Assembly: GCA_023055355.1 (NCBI GenBank)
Contig: JALJCS010000053.1
Coordinates: 1,746,501-1,810,500, forward strand
DNA: 64,000 nucleotides
Reading direction: 5' to 3'
Source: Agelaius tricolor
Taxonomy: Eukaryota; Chordata; Aves; Passeriformes; Icteridae
Shown piece after piece: positions 1 to 12,111 of this stretch; positions within the stretch are counted from its first letter, which is position 1; each line of letters begins with the position of its first letter. The translations under genes were made by a program, and so were the position numbers. The notes under the pieces were generated by a model. It saw only the letters and a list, made by a program, of their open reading frames with translations, did not search any database and was not told the DNA's origin.

Positions 1-858
1 TGGCCAGGTGGCCAAGAAGGCCCAGGGCATGGTGGCCTGTGTCAGCAGCAGTGGGGCAGCAGGAGCAGGGCAGGGAGCGTGGCCCTGTGCTGGGCAGCCT
101 GCGGCCCCAGCTGCAGTGCTGGGTGCACTTGTGGGCCCCTGGGCAGCAGAAAGTCCTTGAGGGGCTGCAGCACGTGCACAGAAGGACTGGGAGCTGGGCA
201 AGGCGTTGCAGCACAAGGCCAATGAGGAGGTGTTGAGGGAGATTTAGCCTGCACAATGGGAGGCTCTTGAGGGACCTTCAGGCAAACTTCCATCAATCCC
301 TGCATGACAGTGCTCAGCACAAGGGCTGGTTCACACCAAAAATTCATCACTCATTGCATCCAAGGGCTTTAGACACTGGAGTGGGTGACACTTCCATCTT
401 GTGGTTTGTTGGCTCGTTGTTTTGCTCGCACGAGAAGGCCTGTTCATTTTCCTCTTTTTCCAGTAAGCAATGATGCTTCTGTACAATGTTCCCTGCCCTT
501 TTGCAGCCCTGGATGGGATTGTGGTCCAGTTTGAGTTTTCTACGTCTGCAGCAGCAGTAGCAAAGGCGTTGCTGTCACTTTCCTAGTTTTCCATTTCAGT
601 GCTTTCAAGCTCTAAAAGCTCCGTTTTTCCGAGACAACCTTGCGTGCGGATGGCAGCCATGGAGGAAAATCAACTTCATATCCATCTAGAGTGGTGTTGA
701 ATTGTCCCATGATAATTTGGTGGCTGGGATTTAGAACCCCTCTGTCACTCTGAAATGTTATGATTTTTTCCTTAGAAGATGTTGTGGTAGATCTGAAAAG
801 AAATGAGGTTCTACATGATAGGAAATGGCCTGTGCCTCATGCTCCTCTCTTGCCACAG

Positions 859-984
859 ATGACAGAAGCAAGAGCCGCCTCTCCCCTGGCCCCCGCTGCT
901 CCTGGAGAAGAAGCCAAAGAGGAGCAAACTGAGGTGGATGAGCGCCAGCCTCCATCAGTGGTCAGACCACCATATTCTCAACGT
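859..984 (+). CDS. PAK-linker-like exon, A-type unit, copy 1
   Basis: An open 126-nt segment (42 codons, phase 0 at both ends) is preceded by a pyrimidine-rich TTGCCACAG acceptor and followed by a strong GTAAGT donor. It encodes an Ala/Pro stretch, then an acidic Glu/Asp run, then a Pro-rich motif ending RPPYSQR. This order resembles the acidic plus PPPVIAPRP-type linker between the regulatory region and kinase domain of PAK1/PAK3. A complete PAK3-like kinase lies ~11 kb downstream on the same strand, which supports the relationship. A single short exon cannot prove function: it could be a live exon or a passenger of the repeat. Confidence 0.55.
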
Positions 985-2614
985 GTAAGTGCCAGTTGTG
1001 TGTGGTGCTGTCTTTAGTGCAAGGCAGAGCTGCAAGGTTTGGAGCAGCCAGCACTTTGCTGTTGCTGGCTGAGGATGCTGGCTGCTGGAGTCCTGCCAGG
1101 AGCTGGGGATTTCCTCCAGGCAGAGACCGCAGAACTTGGCCTTTGAGCTGTCATGTTGAGGCAGCAAAGGGCTGGTGCCTCTGGGAGAGCATCTGGCTGC
1201 TTGGCTCAGGGAAGCTCTATCGCTTGGCTTCTGCCGTGCTATGGCCAAGGGCAAAGGAGGGAGTGCTGGAGGTGCCAGGCCTTGCTTTGTTTGTTTTCCC
1301 TCTCTGGAAAGGCGTGTTTGGCTTGTGAAAGCGGTCGGCACTTTCCATGAGTAGTTCTTCACTTGTACAGTCTCTTTTGGGCCAGCTGTCTTTTGGCTTT
1401 TGATAAGCTGCAAGGGGAGGATTGTGTGGTCCATGCAGCTGTGGGGGCCCATTCTTGTCCCGCGTGGCCAAAGAAACAAAGTGCGGAGTCGCGAAGCTTT
1501 CTTGCGAGGCCAAAAGCAGAAGCGGCCAGTTTCTGTTGATGCATAGTTTGGTGCAGTCTGCAGCTTTGGCAAGTGCCTCTGAGCTTGCAGTGGGGGTGAA
1601 GCTGCAAGTCCTTGACTGCTGTCTTGTGTTGCTCAGAACAGGAAGGCCATCTTGCAATGGTGCCTGCTGTATCTGAAGTGAAATGGGCAAATTTGTGGCT
1701 GGGGAGCTGCGTGGGCCAAAAGGAGCCAGGGTTGCTGCTGGCCTTGAGCCACTGAGGATGAGGCAGCGTGTGGCCAGGTGGCCAAGAAGGCCCAGGGCAT
1801 GGTGGCCTGTGTCAGCAGCAGTGGGGCAGCAGGAGCAGGGCAGTGAGCGTGGCCCTGTGCTGGGCAGCGCTGCGGCCACAGCTGCAGTGCTGGGTGCACT
1901 TGTGGGCCCCTGGGCAGCAGAAAGTCCTTGAGGGGCTGCAGCACGTGCACAGAAGGACTGGGAGCTGGGCAAGGGGATGCAGCACAAGGCCAGTGAGGAG
2001 GTGCTGAGGGAGCTTTAGCCTGGACAATGGGAGGCTCTTGAGGGTCCTTCAGGCAAACTTCCATCATTCCCTGCATGACAGTGCTCAGCACAAGGGCTGT
2101 TTCCCTGCCAAACATGCCATCACTGCATCCAAGGGCTTTAGACACTGGAGTCGCTGACACTTCCCAACTTGTGGCTTGTGGGTTTCCTAGGAGGTGAAGG
2201 CCTGTTCATTTTCTCTTTTTCCAGCAAGCAAGGATGCTTCTGCGCAAACTTTCCTGTGCTTATAGGCACTGGGAGGGATTCTGAACCCTTTCTGGTTTTC
2301 CTTGTCTACTGCAGCAGTAGCAAAGGCCTTGCTGGCTCTTTCCTACTTTTCCATTTCCGAGCTTTCAAGAACCAAAAGCTGCCTTTTGCAGAGACAACCT
2401 TGCTTGCAAATGGCAGCCAGGGAGGAATATCGAATTCATAGCCTTATACTCTTCTATTGAATGTGCCCATTTCAGTCTGGTTGGAGTGACTTTGAATGCC
2501 ATTGCTAACAAAGTTGATGATTTCTCCTAAGAAGATGTGGCTGTTGATACGAAGAGAAATGGGGTTATAAGCGTTAGCTAACGGCCTGTCCCTATGATTC
2601 TCTCTTTGCCACAG

Positions 2615-2752
2615 GTGAGAAGAGCAAGAGCCATCTTTCCCCTGGCTCTCTCTCCTATTGCAGAAGAAGCCAGAGAGGAGGAAAATGAGAAAGATGACCA
2701 CCGCCTTTGTTCAGCCGTGGTCACACCAGAACGTCCTCATCATTCCAAGAGA
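2615..2752 (+). CDS. PAK-linker-like exon, B-type unit, copy 1
   Basis: A 138-nt segment (46 codons, phase 0-0) lies between a TTTGCCACAG acceptor and a GTAAGT donor, in the same relative place as the A-type exon. It encodes an Arg/Ala start, an acidic EEAREEENEKDD run and then a TPERPHHSKR motif. This is the closest match in the array to the PAK1/3 linker, where an APRP-H-TKS motif follows acidic residues. Its sequence differs from the A-type exon while keeping length modulo 3, acidity and splice sites. That suggests some coding constraint, although two exon types alone cannot establish it. Confidence 0.55.
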
Positions 2753-4298
2753 GTAAGTGCCCGTTGTGGGAGGTGCCATCTTTAGTGCAAGGCAGAGGTG
2801 CAACTTTCTGAGCTGCCAGCACTTGCTGTGTCTGGCCCAGGATGCTGAGTGCTGGAGTCCTGCAGGACGTAGCCATTTCCTGCAGGCAGTGAGAGCTAGA
2901 AATTGGCCTTTGACCTGTCCTGTTGGGCCAGTGTTAAACTCGCAGCTCCGGCGGAGCTTCTGGCTGCTTGGCTCAGGGAAGCTCCATCTCTGGGCTTCTG
3001 CGGTGTCATGGCCAAGGGCTCACGTGGTAGTGCTGGAGGTCAAAAGGCTTTCTTGCTTGCTTTTCCCTTTTTGGAAAGTTGTGTTTGGCTTCTGGAAGTG
3101 TTCTGCAGTTTTCTTGAGTCGTTCTTCACTTGTAAAATCACTGCTGGCCCAACTGCCTTTTGGCTTTTGAGAAGGTGCAAAGAGCAGAAGGGCTAAGTTT
3201 CTACTGATCTGTGTAGTGATGAAGTATGCAGTTTTGGCAAGTGCATTGGAGCCCAGAGTGGGGGTGAAGCTGCAAGTCCTTGACTGCTGTCTTGTGTTGC
3301 TCAGAACAGGAAGGCCATCTTGCAATGGTGCCTGCTGTATCTGAAGTGAAATGGGCAAATTTGTGGCTGGGGAGCTGCATGGGCCAAAAGGAGCCAGGTT
3401 TACTGCTGGCCTTGAGCCACTGAAGATGAGGCAGCGTGTGGCCAGGTGGCCAAGAAGGCCCAGGGCATGGTGGCCTGTGTCAGCAGCAGTGGGGCAGCAG
3501 GAGCAGGGCAGTGAGCGTGGCCCTGTGCTGGGCAGCGCTGCGGCCGCAGCTGCAGTGCTGGGTGCACTTGTGGGCCCCTGGGCAGCAGAAAGTCCTTGAG
3601 GGGCTGCAGTGTGTGCACAGAAGGACAGGGGAGCTGGGCAAGGCGTTGCAGCACAAGGCCAGTGAGGAGGTGTTGAGGGAGATTTAGCCTGGACAATGGG
3701 AGGCTCTTGAGGGACCTTCAGGCAAACTTCCATCAATCCCTGCATGACAGTGCTCAGCACAAGGGCTGGTTCACACCAAAAATTCATCACTCATTGCATC
3801 CAAGGGCTTTAGACACTGGAGTGGGTGACACTTCCATCTTGTGGTTTGTTGGCTCGTTGTTTTGCTCGCACGAGAAGGCCTGTTCATTTTCCTCTTTTTC
3901 CAGTAAGCAATGATGCTTCTGTACAATGTTCCCTGCCCTTTTGCAGCCCTGGATGGGATTGTGGTCCAGTTTGAGTTTTCTACGTCTGCAGCAGCAGTAG
4001 CAAAGGCGTTGCTGTCACTTTCCTAGTTTTCCATTTCAGTGCTTTCAAGCTCTAAAAGCTCCGTTTTTCCGAGACAACCTTGCGTGCGGATGGCAGCCAT
4101 GGAGGAAAATCAACTTCATATCCATCTAGAGTGGTGTTGAATTGTCCCATGATAATTTGGTGGCTGGGATTTAGAACCCCTCTGTCACTCTGAAATGTTA
4201 TGATTTTTTCCTTAGAAGATGTTGTGGTAGATCTGAAAAGAAATGAGGTTCTACATGATAGGAAATGGCCTGTGCCTCATGCTCCTCTCTTGCCACAG

Positions 4299-4424
4299 AT
4301 GACAGAAGCAAGAGCCGCCTCTCCCCTGGCCCCCGCTGCTCCTGGAGAAGAAGCCAAAGAGGAGCAAACTGAGGTGGATGAGCGCCAGCCTCCATCAGTG
4401 GTCAGACCACCATATTCTCAACGT
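4299..4424 (+). CDS. PAK-linker-like exon, A-type unit, copy 2
   Basis: This is the second A-type copy, 3440 bp downstream of the first and identical across the exon and both splice sites by reading. It is a phase 0-0 exon of 42 codons. Exact identity with the first copy points to recent duplication or gene conversion of the whole 3.44-kb unit. Confidence 0.55.
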
Positions 4425-6054
4425 GTAAGTGCCAGTTGTGTGTGGTGCTGTCTTTAGTGCAAGGCAGAGCTGCAAGGTTTGGAGCAGCCAGCACTTTGCT
4501 GTTGCTGGCTGAGGATGCTGGCTGCTGGAGTCCTGCCAGGAGCTGGGGATTTCCTCCAGGCAGAGACCGCAGAACTTGGCCTTTGAGCTGTCATGTTGAG
4601 GCAGCAAAGGGCTGGTGCCTCTGGGAGAGCATCTGGCTGCTTGGCTCAGGGAAGCTCTATCGCTTGGCTTCTGCCGTGCTATGGCCAAGGGCAAAGGAGG
4701 GAGTGCTGGAGGTGCCAGGCCTTGCTTTGTTTGTTTTCCCTCTCTGGAAAGGCGTGTTTGGCTTGTGAAAGCGGTCGGCACTTTCCATGAGTAGTTCTTC
4801 ACTTGTACAGTCTCTTTTGGGCCAGCTGTCTTTTGGCTTTTGATAAGCTGCAAGGGGAGGATTGTGTGGTCCATGCAGCTGTGGGGGCCCATTCTTATCC
4901 CGCGTGGCCAAAGAAACAAAGTGCGGAGTCGCGAAGCTTTCTTGCGAGGCCAAAAGCAGAAGCGGCCAGTTTCTGTTGATGCATAGTTTGGTGCAGTCTG
5001 CAGCTTTGGCAAGTGCCTCTGAGCCTGCAGTGGGGGTGAAGCTGCAAGTCCTTGACTGCTGTCTTGTGTTGTTCAGAACAGGAAGGCCATCGTACAATGA
5101 TGCCTGCTGTATCTGAAGTGAAATGGGCACCTTTGTGGCTGGGGAGCTGCGTGGGCCAAAAGGAGCCAGGGTTGCTGCTGGCCTTGAGCCACTGAGGATG
5201 AGGCAGCGTGTGGCCAGGTGGCCAAGAAGGCCCAGGGCATGGTGGCCTGTGTCAGCAGCAGTGGGGCAGCAGGAGCAGGGCAGTGAGCGTGGCCCTGTGC
5301 TGGGCAGCGCTGCGGCCACAGCTGCAGTGCTGGGTGCACTTGTGGGCCCCTGGGCAGCAGAAAGTCCTTGAGGGGCTGCAGCACGTGCACAGAAGGACTG
5401 GGAGCTGGGCAAGGGGATGCAGCACAAGGCCAGTGAGGAGGTGCTGAGGGAGCTTTAGCCTGGACAATGGGAGGCTCTTGAGGGTCCTTCAGGCAAACTT
5501 CCATCATTCCCTGCATGACAGTGCTCAGCACAAGGGCTGTTTCCCTGCCAAACATGCCATCACTGCATCCAAGGGCTTTAGACACTGGAGTCGCTGACAC
5601 TTCCCAACTTGTGGCTTGTGGGTTTCCTAGGAGGTGAAGGCCTGTTCATTTTCTCTTTTTCCAGCAAGCAAGGATGCTTCTGTGCAAACTTTCCTGTGCT
5701 TATAGGCACTGGGAGGGATTCTGAACCCTTTCTGGTTTTCCTTGTCTACTGCAGCAGTAGCAAAGGCCTTGCTGGCTCTTTCCTACTTTTCCATTTCCGA
5801 GCTTTCAAGAACCAAAAGCTGCCTTTTGCAGAGACAACCTTGCTTGCAAATGGCAGCCAGGGAGGAATATCGAATTCATAGCCTTATACTCTTCTATTGA
5901 ATGTGCCCATTTCAGTCTGGTTGGAGTGACTTTGAATGCCATTGCTAACAAAGTTGATGATTTCTCCTAAGAAGATGTGGCTGTTGATACGAAGAGAAAT
6001 GGGGTTATAAGCGTTAGCTAACGGCCTGTCCCTATGATTCTCTCTTTGCCACAG

Positions 6055-6192
6055 GTGAGAAGAGCAAGAGCCATCTTTCCCCTGGCTCTCTCTCCTATTG
6101 CAGAAGAAGCCAGAGAGGAGGAAAATGAGAAAGATGACCACCGCCTTTGTTCAGCCGTGGTCACACCAGAACGTCCTCATCATTCCAAGAGA
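6055..6192 (+). CDS. PAK-linker-like exon, B-type unit, copy 2
   Basis: This is the second B-type copy, 3440 bp after the first, with the same acceptor, 46 codons and GTAAGT donor. It is the last recognisable linker exon before the array ends at ~7.36 kb. Its phase-0 donor could splice to the phase-0 acceptor of the first coiled-coil exon at 8895. Confidence 0.55.
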
Positions 6193-7360
6193 GTAAGTGC
6201 CCGTTGTGGGAGGTGCCATCTTTAGTGCAAGGCAGAGGTGCAACTTTCTGAGCTGCCAGCACTTGCTGTGTCTGGCCCAGGATGCTGAGTGCTGGAGTCC
6301 TGCAGGACGTAGCCATTTCCTGCAGGCAGTGAGAGCTAGAAATTGGCCTTTGACCTGTCCTGTTGGGCCAGTGTTAAACTCGCAGCTCCGGCGGAGCTTC
6401 TGGCTGCTTGGCTCAGGGAAGCTCCATCTCTGGGCTTCTGCGGTGTCATGGCCAAGGGCTCACGTGGTAGTGCTGGAGGTCAAAAGGCTTTCTTGCTTGC
6501 TTTTCCCTTTTTGGAAAGTTGTGTTTGGCTTCTGGAAGTGTTCTGCAGTTTTCTTGAGTCATTCTTCACTTGTAAAATCACTGCTGGCCCAACTGCCTTT
6601 TGGCTTTTGAGAAGGTGCAAAGAGCAGAAGGGCTAAGTTTCTACTGATCTGTGTAGTGATGAAGTATGCAGTTTTGGCAAGTGCATTGGAGCCCAGAGTG
6701 GGGGTGAAGCTGCAAGTCCTTGACTGCTGTCTTGTGTTGCTCAGAACAGGAAGGCCATCTTGCAATGGTGCCTGCTGTATCTGAAGTGAAATGGGCAAAT
6801 TTGTGGCTGGGGAGCTGCATGGGCCAAAAGGAGCCAGGTTTACTGCTGGCCTTGAGCCACTGACGATGAGGCAGCGTGTGGCCAGGTGGCCAAGAAGGCC
6901 CAGGGCATGGTGGCCTGTGTCAGCAGCAGTGGGGCAGCAGGAGCAGGGCAGTGAGCGTGGCCCTGTGCTGGGCAGCGCTGGGGCCACAGCTGCAGTGCTG
7001 GGTGCACTTGTGGGCCCCTGGGCAGCAGAAAGTCCTTGAGGGGCTGCAGCGCGTGCACAGAAGGACAGGGGAGCTGGGCAACGGGGTGCAGCACAAGGCC
7101 AGTGAGGAGGTGCTGAGGGAGCTTTAGCCTGGACAATGGGAGGCTCTTGAGGGACCTTCAGGCAAACTTCCATCAATCCCTGCATGACAGTGCTCAGCAC
7201 AAGGGCTGGTTCACACCAAAATTCATCCCCCCTGCATCCAAGGGCTTTAGACACCGGAGTAGCTGACACTTCCCAACTTGTGGTTTGTTGGTTTCCTAGG
7301 AGGTGAAGGCCTATTCATTTTCTCTTTTTCCAGCAAGCAGGGATGCTTCTGCACCATCTT

Positions 7361-8894
7361 TCCTGCTCTTATCAAACTCTTGAAGGCATTCTGCACCCTG
7401 TTTGCACCTTGATCCAGGTGGAGCTTTTGTGTTTCCAGGCCTTCATGCATGGCCTTAAAGATTACTTTGAGTTTCGCAGTGCCTGTGACTTTCTACAGTC
7501 CAGGGAATCAGTGTGTGTTGTGTTCGGGAATTTAGCAGGAGGTCAATGCCCTTGCATTCCAGCTGCTCCTCAGAGATCATAGCACTTGTGGGGAGTTGCT
7601 GGGCTTTATTTCTGTTTCCAGCCACTTTAGCACCATCAGTGTGCTTGAGTCCAAGAGAACTTACCCGAGCACAGACGCATAAAGAGTGCAGTTCCCCGTG
7701 CAATTCTCTGGGTCTGATCTCTTTCCATAAGGACCTACACACTCCAAATTCCCCAAGAATGTGCTTTTCTGAAGCAACAGGGAGCAATCTCAGGAGAGCG
7801 GGAGTGTTCGGGGCACTGGCTACCAAGTTTTGATGTGTGCAGCAACAGAGAGGACAGTAAAGGGATGTTATAGTAGTGAGATCTATCTGCCTGTATTCCT
7901 ACCTATCTATCTATTTCTGTAACATTTCCATAATTGAATTTTCCTGGCTCTGGTCCAAAGCAGTTGGAGGTGTAAAGGTCACCTAATTCATCCCTCTCAG
8001 GAGAGGATTAGAGACATGTTCCCTTGACCAATTCTGAGCAGGCAGAGATGTTTCCCCCTCCAGATATGTTGGTTTTTCCCTTTAGAGTTGTTTTCCTCCT
8101 CCAGCCTCTTGTGCCCTCAAGTCCTCAGTTAATTTGTAGATTTCTGCCTGTCCTAAAGAGGTGGAACAATTCCATGTTTAGGTGGTGTTTGGTGACTCTG
8201 GTCATACATGCCATGCCATACGTGACACAGGGTTTCCTTCACTGGCATCCCCAGGGCTGTGTAAGTGCATTCGTTAATGGGGCCTTAGGAGAGTCTCTGT
8301 TTCTGCTGGTCAGAATTCTCAGCTGACAAAAGAGGGAGAAGAAACACCTTGGTCCTCTTCCACATACTGAGGTGGCCATAGAGGCTCTGTGACCTCCATC
8401 AAAGATCTTTGCACACATTCTTATCTCCTGAATGACCAGGATTTCTTACAAGAGTATAGATGTCAGGTATGCAGGAATGCTGGTGCAGGCCTGAAATGAA
8501 CTTGAACTGCAGAAGTGTCTCTCACAAGATCTGAGCTCACCCAGGAAGCCACCTGCAGAGCCAGGATGGAGCTGTGGGAGAGGGTGGGGTGTCAGTCACT
8601 ACTGAAAGACAAACAGGACATGGCAGAAGCAGAGGGAGGCCCTCAGCAGACCCTTGAGAAATGCCACATCTTCCCTGTCAGCTGCCTGAGAGGCTGTTGG
8701 AGCTTCAGTCCCAGATGGCCCCTGATTGTAGGGCCAGGGTCACTTTGGAATCTGTGCCTCCCCTCAAACAGAGAATGACCCAGGAGAGCAGCAGCACAGT
8801 GCTTTGGGAACGTGTGAGCCCAGCAGTCTTTGAGTCTTGGCCCACAAAGGTCGCGTGGGAAGTTGAAACCCATCTTCTCTTGCTTTCTGTGCAG
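7361..8894. other. Region between repeat array and coiled-coil exons
   Basis: The array loses similarity at about 7340-7360. The following 1.5 kb is ordinary-looking intron or intergenic DNA with a short degenerate CTAT-type microsatellite near 7890-7915. Around 8515-8700 there are short Glu/Gln-rich open stretches that could be decayed coiled-coil exons, but no convincing splice-bounded exon was identified. Confidence 0.5.
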
Positions 8895-10310
8895 GTGCTT
8901 CTAGAGAAAGGGCAGGAGCAGATTGCTTCATCAGAGATGCCATGGCAGACTCAGGGAGAGCTGTTCCCAGCGCGAGAGCAGGAAGAGCAGCTCAGGCAGC
9001 AGGTGGAAGAGCCACAGGAGAATGGCCAGGTAAGCCTGACTGGCCAGGGGACAGAGGGAAGGGCAGGAAGAGGGGCATAAAGCAGAGCTTGTGGGACTGA
9101 GGAGGCCAGGAGTCCCACAGGCACTGGAAGCACAGAGCCTTGGAATCTGCAGAGATCAGCCCTGGGACAGGAGGTTTGCAATGGAAGCAGAGGAGGGAAG
9201 CAGAAAGAAGGGGCTGAATAAATGTGATTTTGAGGCTGCAAGACGAAAAAAGCTGAGTCTGATGGCAGCTCCCAGTCACTTGCTCTGCATTTGTGTGTAC
9301 AGAACATCAAAGCAGAGCCACAAGCAGAGCTGCCCGAAGCTCAGAGTGCCATCATGGCAGTGAAGAGGAGGAACAAGGAAGACATGAGTAGAATTCAAGA
9401 GGATAATCTCCATCAGCAGAGGAGCGATCAACAAAACCAGGTGAGTGAAAGAGTGGCAGGCACTCCACTCATGAAATATCCTCTCCCTTCTCCTTTACAG
9501 TCTATCAAGGGACACGTGCAGGCAGAGCTGCAGGACTCTGAGGCTAGCAACAAGGTAAGGGAGAAGAGGCTGGAGGAAGAAATGAAAATCATCAGAGAGA
9601 AACTTAATCGCCTCCCTCAGGCTCTAGAAGTGAGTGAAAGAGGGATGCAGTCACTGCAGTCACCAAGCGGGTGGTTTCTGCCCTTCTTGCCTTTCCACTC
9701 AGAGCAGCAGGGAGTGGGGTGATGCCTCTGATCCTGCTGTAGTGTGTATCACAGTCACTCTGAAGGACATTTCCTGGTGTGCTGAATCTCAACTGCTGCC
9801 CTGGACAGTGAAACTTGTCCTTTGGCCTTTTGGCCAGCAGTCATCCAAGTTGATTCCTGCTGGCCTGTTCCTGCTCTCCTTGTTTCTTGAGGTGTTTTTA
9901 CAGTGGAATGTGGTGACCCAGCTGGAGGATTGGAACAAGCTGTCTGTATCCTCTGTCAATCTGTTCTTTCCCTTTCCTCACAGTTGATGACTCCTGGCTG
10001 ACAGGGACAAGCTGTAGTGTCTGACTGCTTTGTTCTGTTTGACTTGAGGTGCGAGTGTTGACGTCTCACCGGGCAGCCTGCGAAGACTTCCAGCGAATGT
10101 CTGGCAATGAAGAGCCCCAAGTTTGCCATGAGGCACAGGAACAGTGCCCACCAGAAATGCTCCAAGTGCAGCACATCCTGGGCTCTGAACCTGCTGCCGC
10201 AGCAGCATCATCTCGAGGAAGCCTTTCTGTCAAACCTGGAAGCTCAAGCTGGGGCAGTTCCTTCATCTCCCTGGAACAGGAGACTGAGGAGAAGTACCTG
10301 GAGATGCTGG
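8895..10310 (+). CDS. Four coiled-coil exons (possible N-terminal part of the kinase gene)
   Basis: Four splice-bounded open segments lie at 8895-9029 (45 codons, phase 0-0), 9303-9440 (46 codons, 0-0), 9501-9629 (43 codons, 0-0) and 10049-10310 (262 nt, phase 0-1). Acceptors are GTGCAG, TGTACAG, TTTACAG and CTTGAG. Donors are GTAAGC, GTGAGT, GTGAGT and GTATGT. Together they give ~221 residues, rich in Glu, Gln, Lys and Arg with heptad-like spacing, followed by an Ala run and a Ser-rich segment. The style recalls rootletin/CEP250-type centrosomal coiled coils, but I do not recognise a specific family. The phase-1 end of the fourth exon matches the start of the first kinase exon at 12112 (which completes a Gly codon), so the two exon groups can be one transcript. 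No start codon was identified. Confidence 0.6.
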
Positions 10311-12111
10311 GTATGTCTGGGGGATTTCTTGTCTGAGGGACAGTGTGTTGTGTGCAGGTGTCAGCAGAGCTATACCAGATGCTCTTCCTGAGTTTGGTGT
10401 CACAGGGCCATTTAGGACTCCCCAGAGGAAGTGCTGTGCTCCGAGGCAGCGAGAGAGCGCTCTGGGTGTTCCTGCTGCCTCTGAGGGCACCTTGGACTGG
10501 CTTGGGTTTGCCTGAGCTTCCCTCTTCGCTAAAGGCTGAAGCAAGGATTGTTCTTGGATCAGCAGAAGGCTGTGACCTAGCAAATGATCTAGGCAAATCC
10601 TGTGTGCTAGTGGTCACACTGAACAGAATTTTTAGCTTCCTAAATTCTCCTTAGACTCCTGACTTCCAACCAGTCATCAGAGCAAAAACACTTCACAGAA
10701 ATGGACTGCTTTTGGAGTTTTGTCTTTTTGGTTGGGGATTTTTTTTTTTTGGGGGGGGGGGGGGTGTTTTTGTGTTTATTTTTTGTAGGGGCCTTTTGGT
10801 TTTTTGTTTCTGTGGGGTTTTTTGTTGTGTTTTGGGTTTTTTGGTTGATGGTTTGTGGGGTTTTTTTGGTGGAGTTGGTTTTTCTCCATCCTGAAAGAGC
10901 CCTTCTGCCCCACATCTTACTGATGACATTTTTATGACTGTTACTGTTACCACTACTGCATCTGCATTATATTTTCATGAGAATGCTATCTTTTTGTCAA
11001 AGAGAACTACTTTGAAAGAACATCAGGTTACAGGACAAATAGAGAGCACAAGGTGTTTTCCATGTGCCCCCAAAGAAAAAAGCAATACTTTTAGAACAAC
11101 TTTTATTTAATCTTCTAGTTTTACGCTTATCAAGATGTGTCCCAAGAGACACATCCAAGTGGCATGATCAGATAAAACTGTACTGTAGGCATTTCTCAGG
11201 AGAGAGCCTCCAGCCCAGCCATGGTATATTCTTTAGATCCATGGGTATTTTTCCATACCCGATTCCCACTCTTTCCCATGACTGTTAGAATCCTAGCCAT
11301 TGGCCCAAGCCCTACTCAGATCAGTCCCTAGGAAAACATATCAAGTCCTTTGTGATTCTGCAGCACAACCCAATGAATCTGCTTCTTGCCCGGAACAGCT
11401 GCCAGTGCTGTGCTCTCAGATAAGACCTGGTGGGGCTGAGACCAGAGCCCGGTGGATTCTGTGTCTACCATCACCTGTTGGGACCAAAAGGGCATTGATC
11501 TGTGCCTCGGTGGGGCTGATCTCAAAGCCCATCCTGTTGTGTCCTGAATGGGGGCAACAGCTTGTACAGGGCTCAGGCTCACTCTGGCTTCTTCCCATCA
11601 GTGCCTGTCAGTGCTCATGCTTGGGCTTTGCCAGCCTTGTTGTGCTAGCTACCCTGTCCCTGAGGGCTGGAGGGACTGCAGAGGCTGGAGCCTTCCTTAG
11701 CTGGGAGAGGGGCATCTTTGAGCTCAGCCTGCTCATAAACAGGTGAGGGTCCTGATGCTGAAAGCCCTGTCGGAATCGATTATAGCATGAGCTGCTCTGG
11801 TTTACAAATGGGAAGGAATTCTTTTGGCAAATTGCTGAAAGGTGGAGAAGATTTCCTTCTCTCCTGGAAATGCATCTCCCTGTGCTTTCTTTCCTGTCAA
11901 GAGAACTCTTCAAAGGACTGTACAAAATCAGTCTCTGTGCCAGCCATCTGTACTGCAGGGCTGCCTATCCTGTTGCTGTTGCTGTTGTGGTTGTTGTTAC
12001 CCAGCTGAGCACAAAGGGCTCAGAGCCCCAGAGAGTGGGGCTGCCTTTTATATCTCCTGAAAGCTGCGATCTCTGCTTTCAAGTTAGCATCCTGCATTTT
12101 ATTTCCCTTAG
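10311..12111 (+). other. Probable intron between coiled-coil and kinase exons
   Basis: No convincing exon was seen here. The stretch at ~10,736-10,875 is an extreme T/G low-complexity tract that includes a run of 14 G. The rest is ordinary sequence, ending in the TTTCCCTTAG acceptor at 12,111. Confidence 0.5.
10736..10875. repeat. T/G-rich low-complexity tract with poly-G run
   Basis: The sequence consists almost only of T and G on the plus strand: a T11 run, then G14, then mixed GT. It produces spurious open frames on both strands. The G-run could form quadruplex DNA and is a likely sequencing or assembly weak point. Confidence 0.9.

Larger units (their letters stand above)
1..7360. repeat. 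Tandem higher-order repeat array (3.44-kb dimeric unit)
   Basis: The same landmark (a GGCCAGGTGGCCAAGAAGG core) recurs at about 1, 1771, 3439, 5211 and 6879, giving alternating spacings of ~1770 and ~1668 bp. The array therefore alternates two diverged halves, A (1-1770, 3439-5210, 6879 to ~7360, truncated) and B (1771-3438, 5211-6878). Copies of the same type 3.44 kb apart are nearly identical: long stretches such as 758-955 and 4198-4395 match exactly. A and B differ substantially. Each half contains one short exon-like segment with splice signals. The left end is cut by the window edge, so the copy number is unknown. The long minus-strand open frames inside the unit (up to 256 codons) are GC/CAG-rich shadows of the repeat and are not called as genes. 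Confidence 0.95.

Noticed and set aside
1217..1987. Minus-strand 256-codon frame in the tandem repeat (and its copies at 3020-3790 and 4657-5427)
   Set aside because: Ala/Pro/Ser/Cys-rich, low-complexity, runs across the half-unit boundary and opposite to the splice-bounded exons. It is a by-product of GC-rich repeat sequence.
9555..9560. Alternative splice donor GTAAGG inside the third coiled-coil exon
   Set aside because: Coding-like heptad sequence continues in frame past it to the better placed donor at 9630, so it was not used for the model.
10640..10953. Open frames in the T/G tract
   Set aside because: Pure low complexity (Lys/Pro/Thr or Phe/Gly/Val runs) produced by homopolymers.
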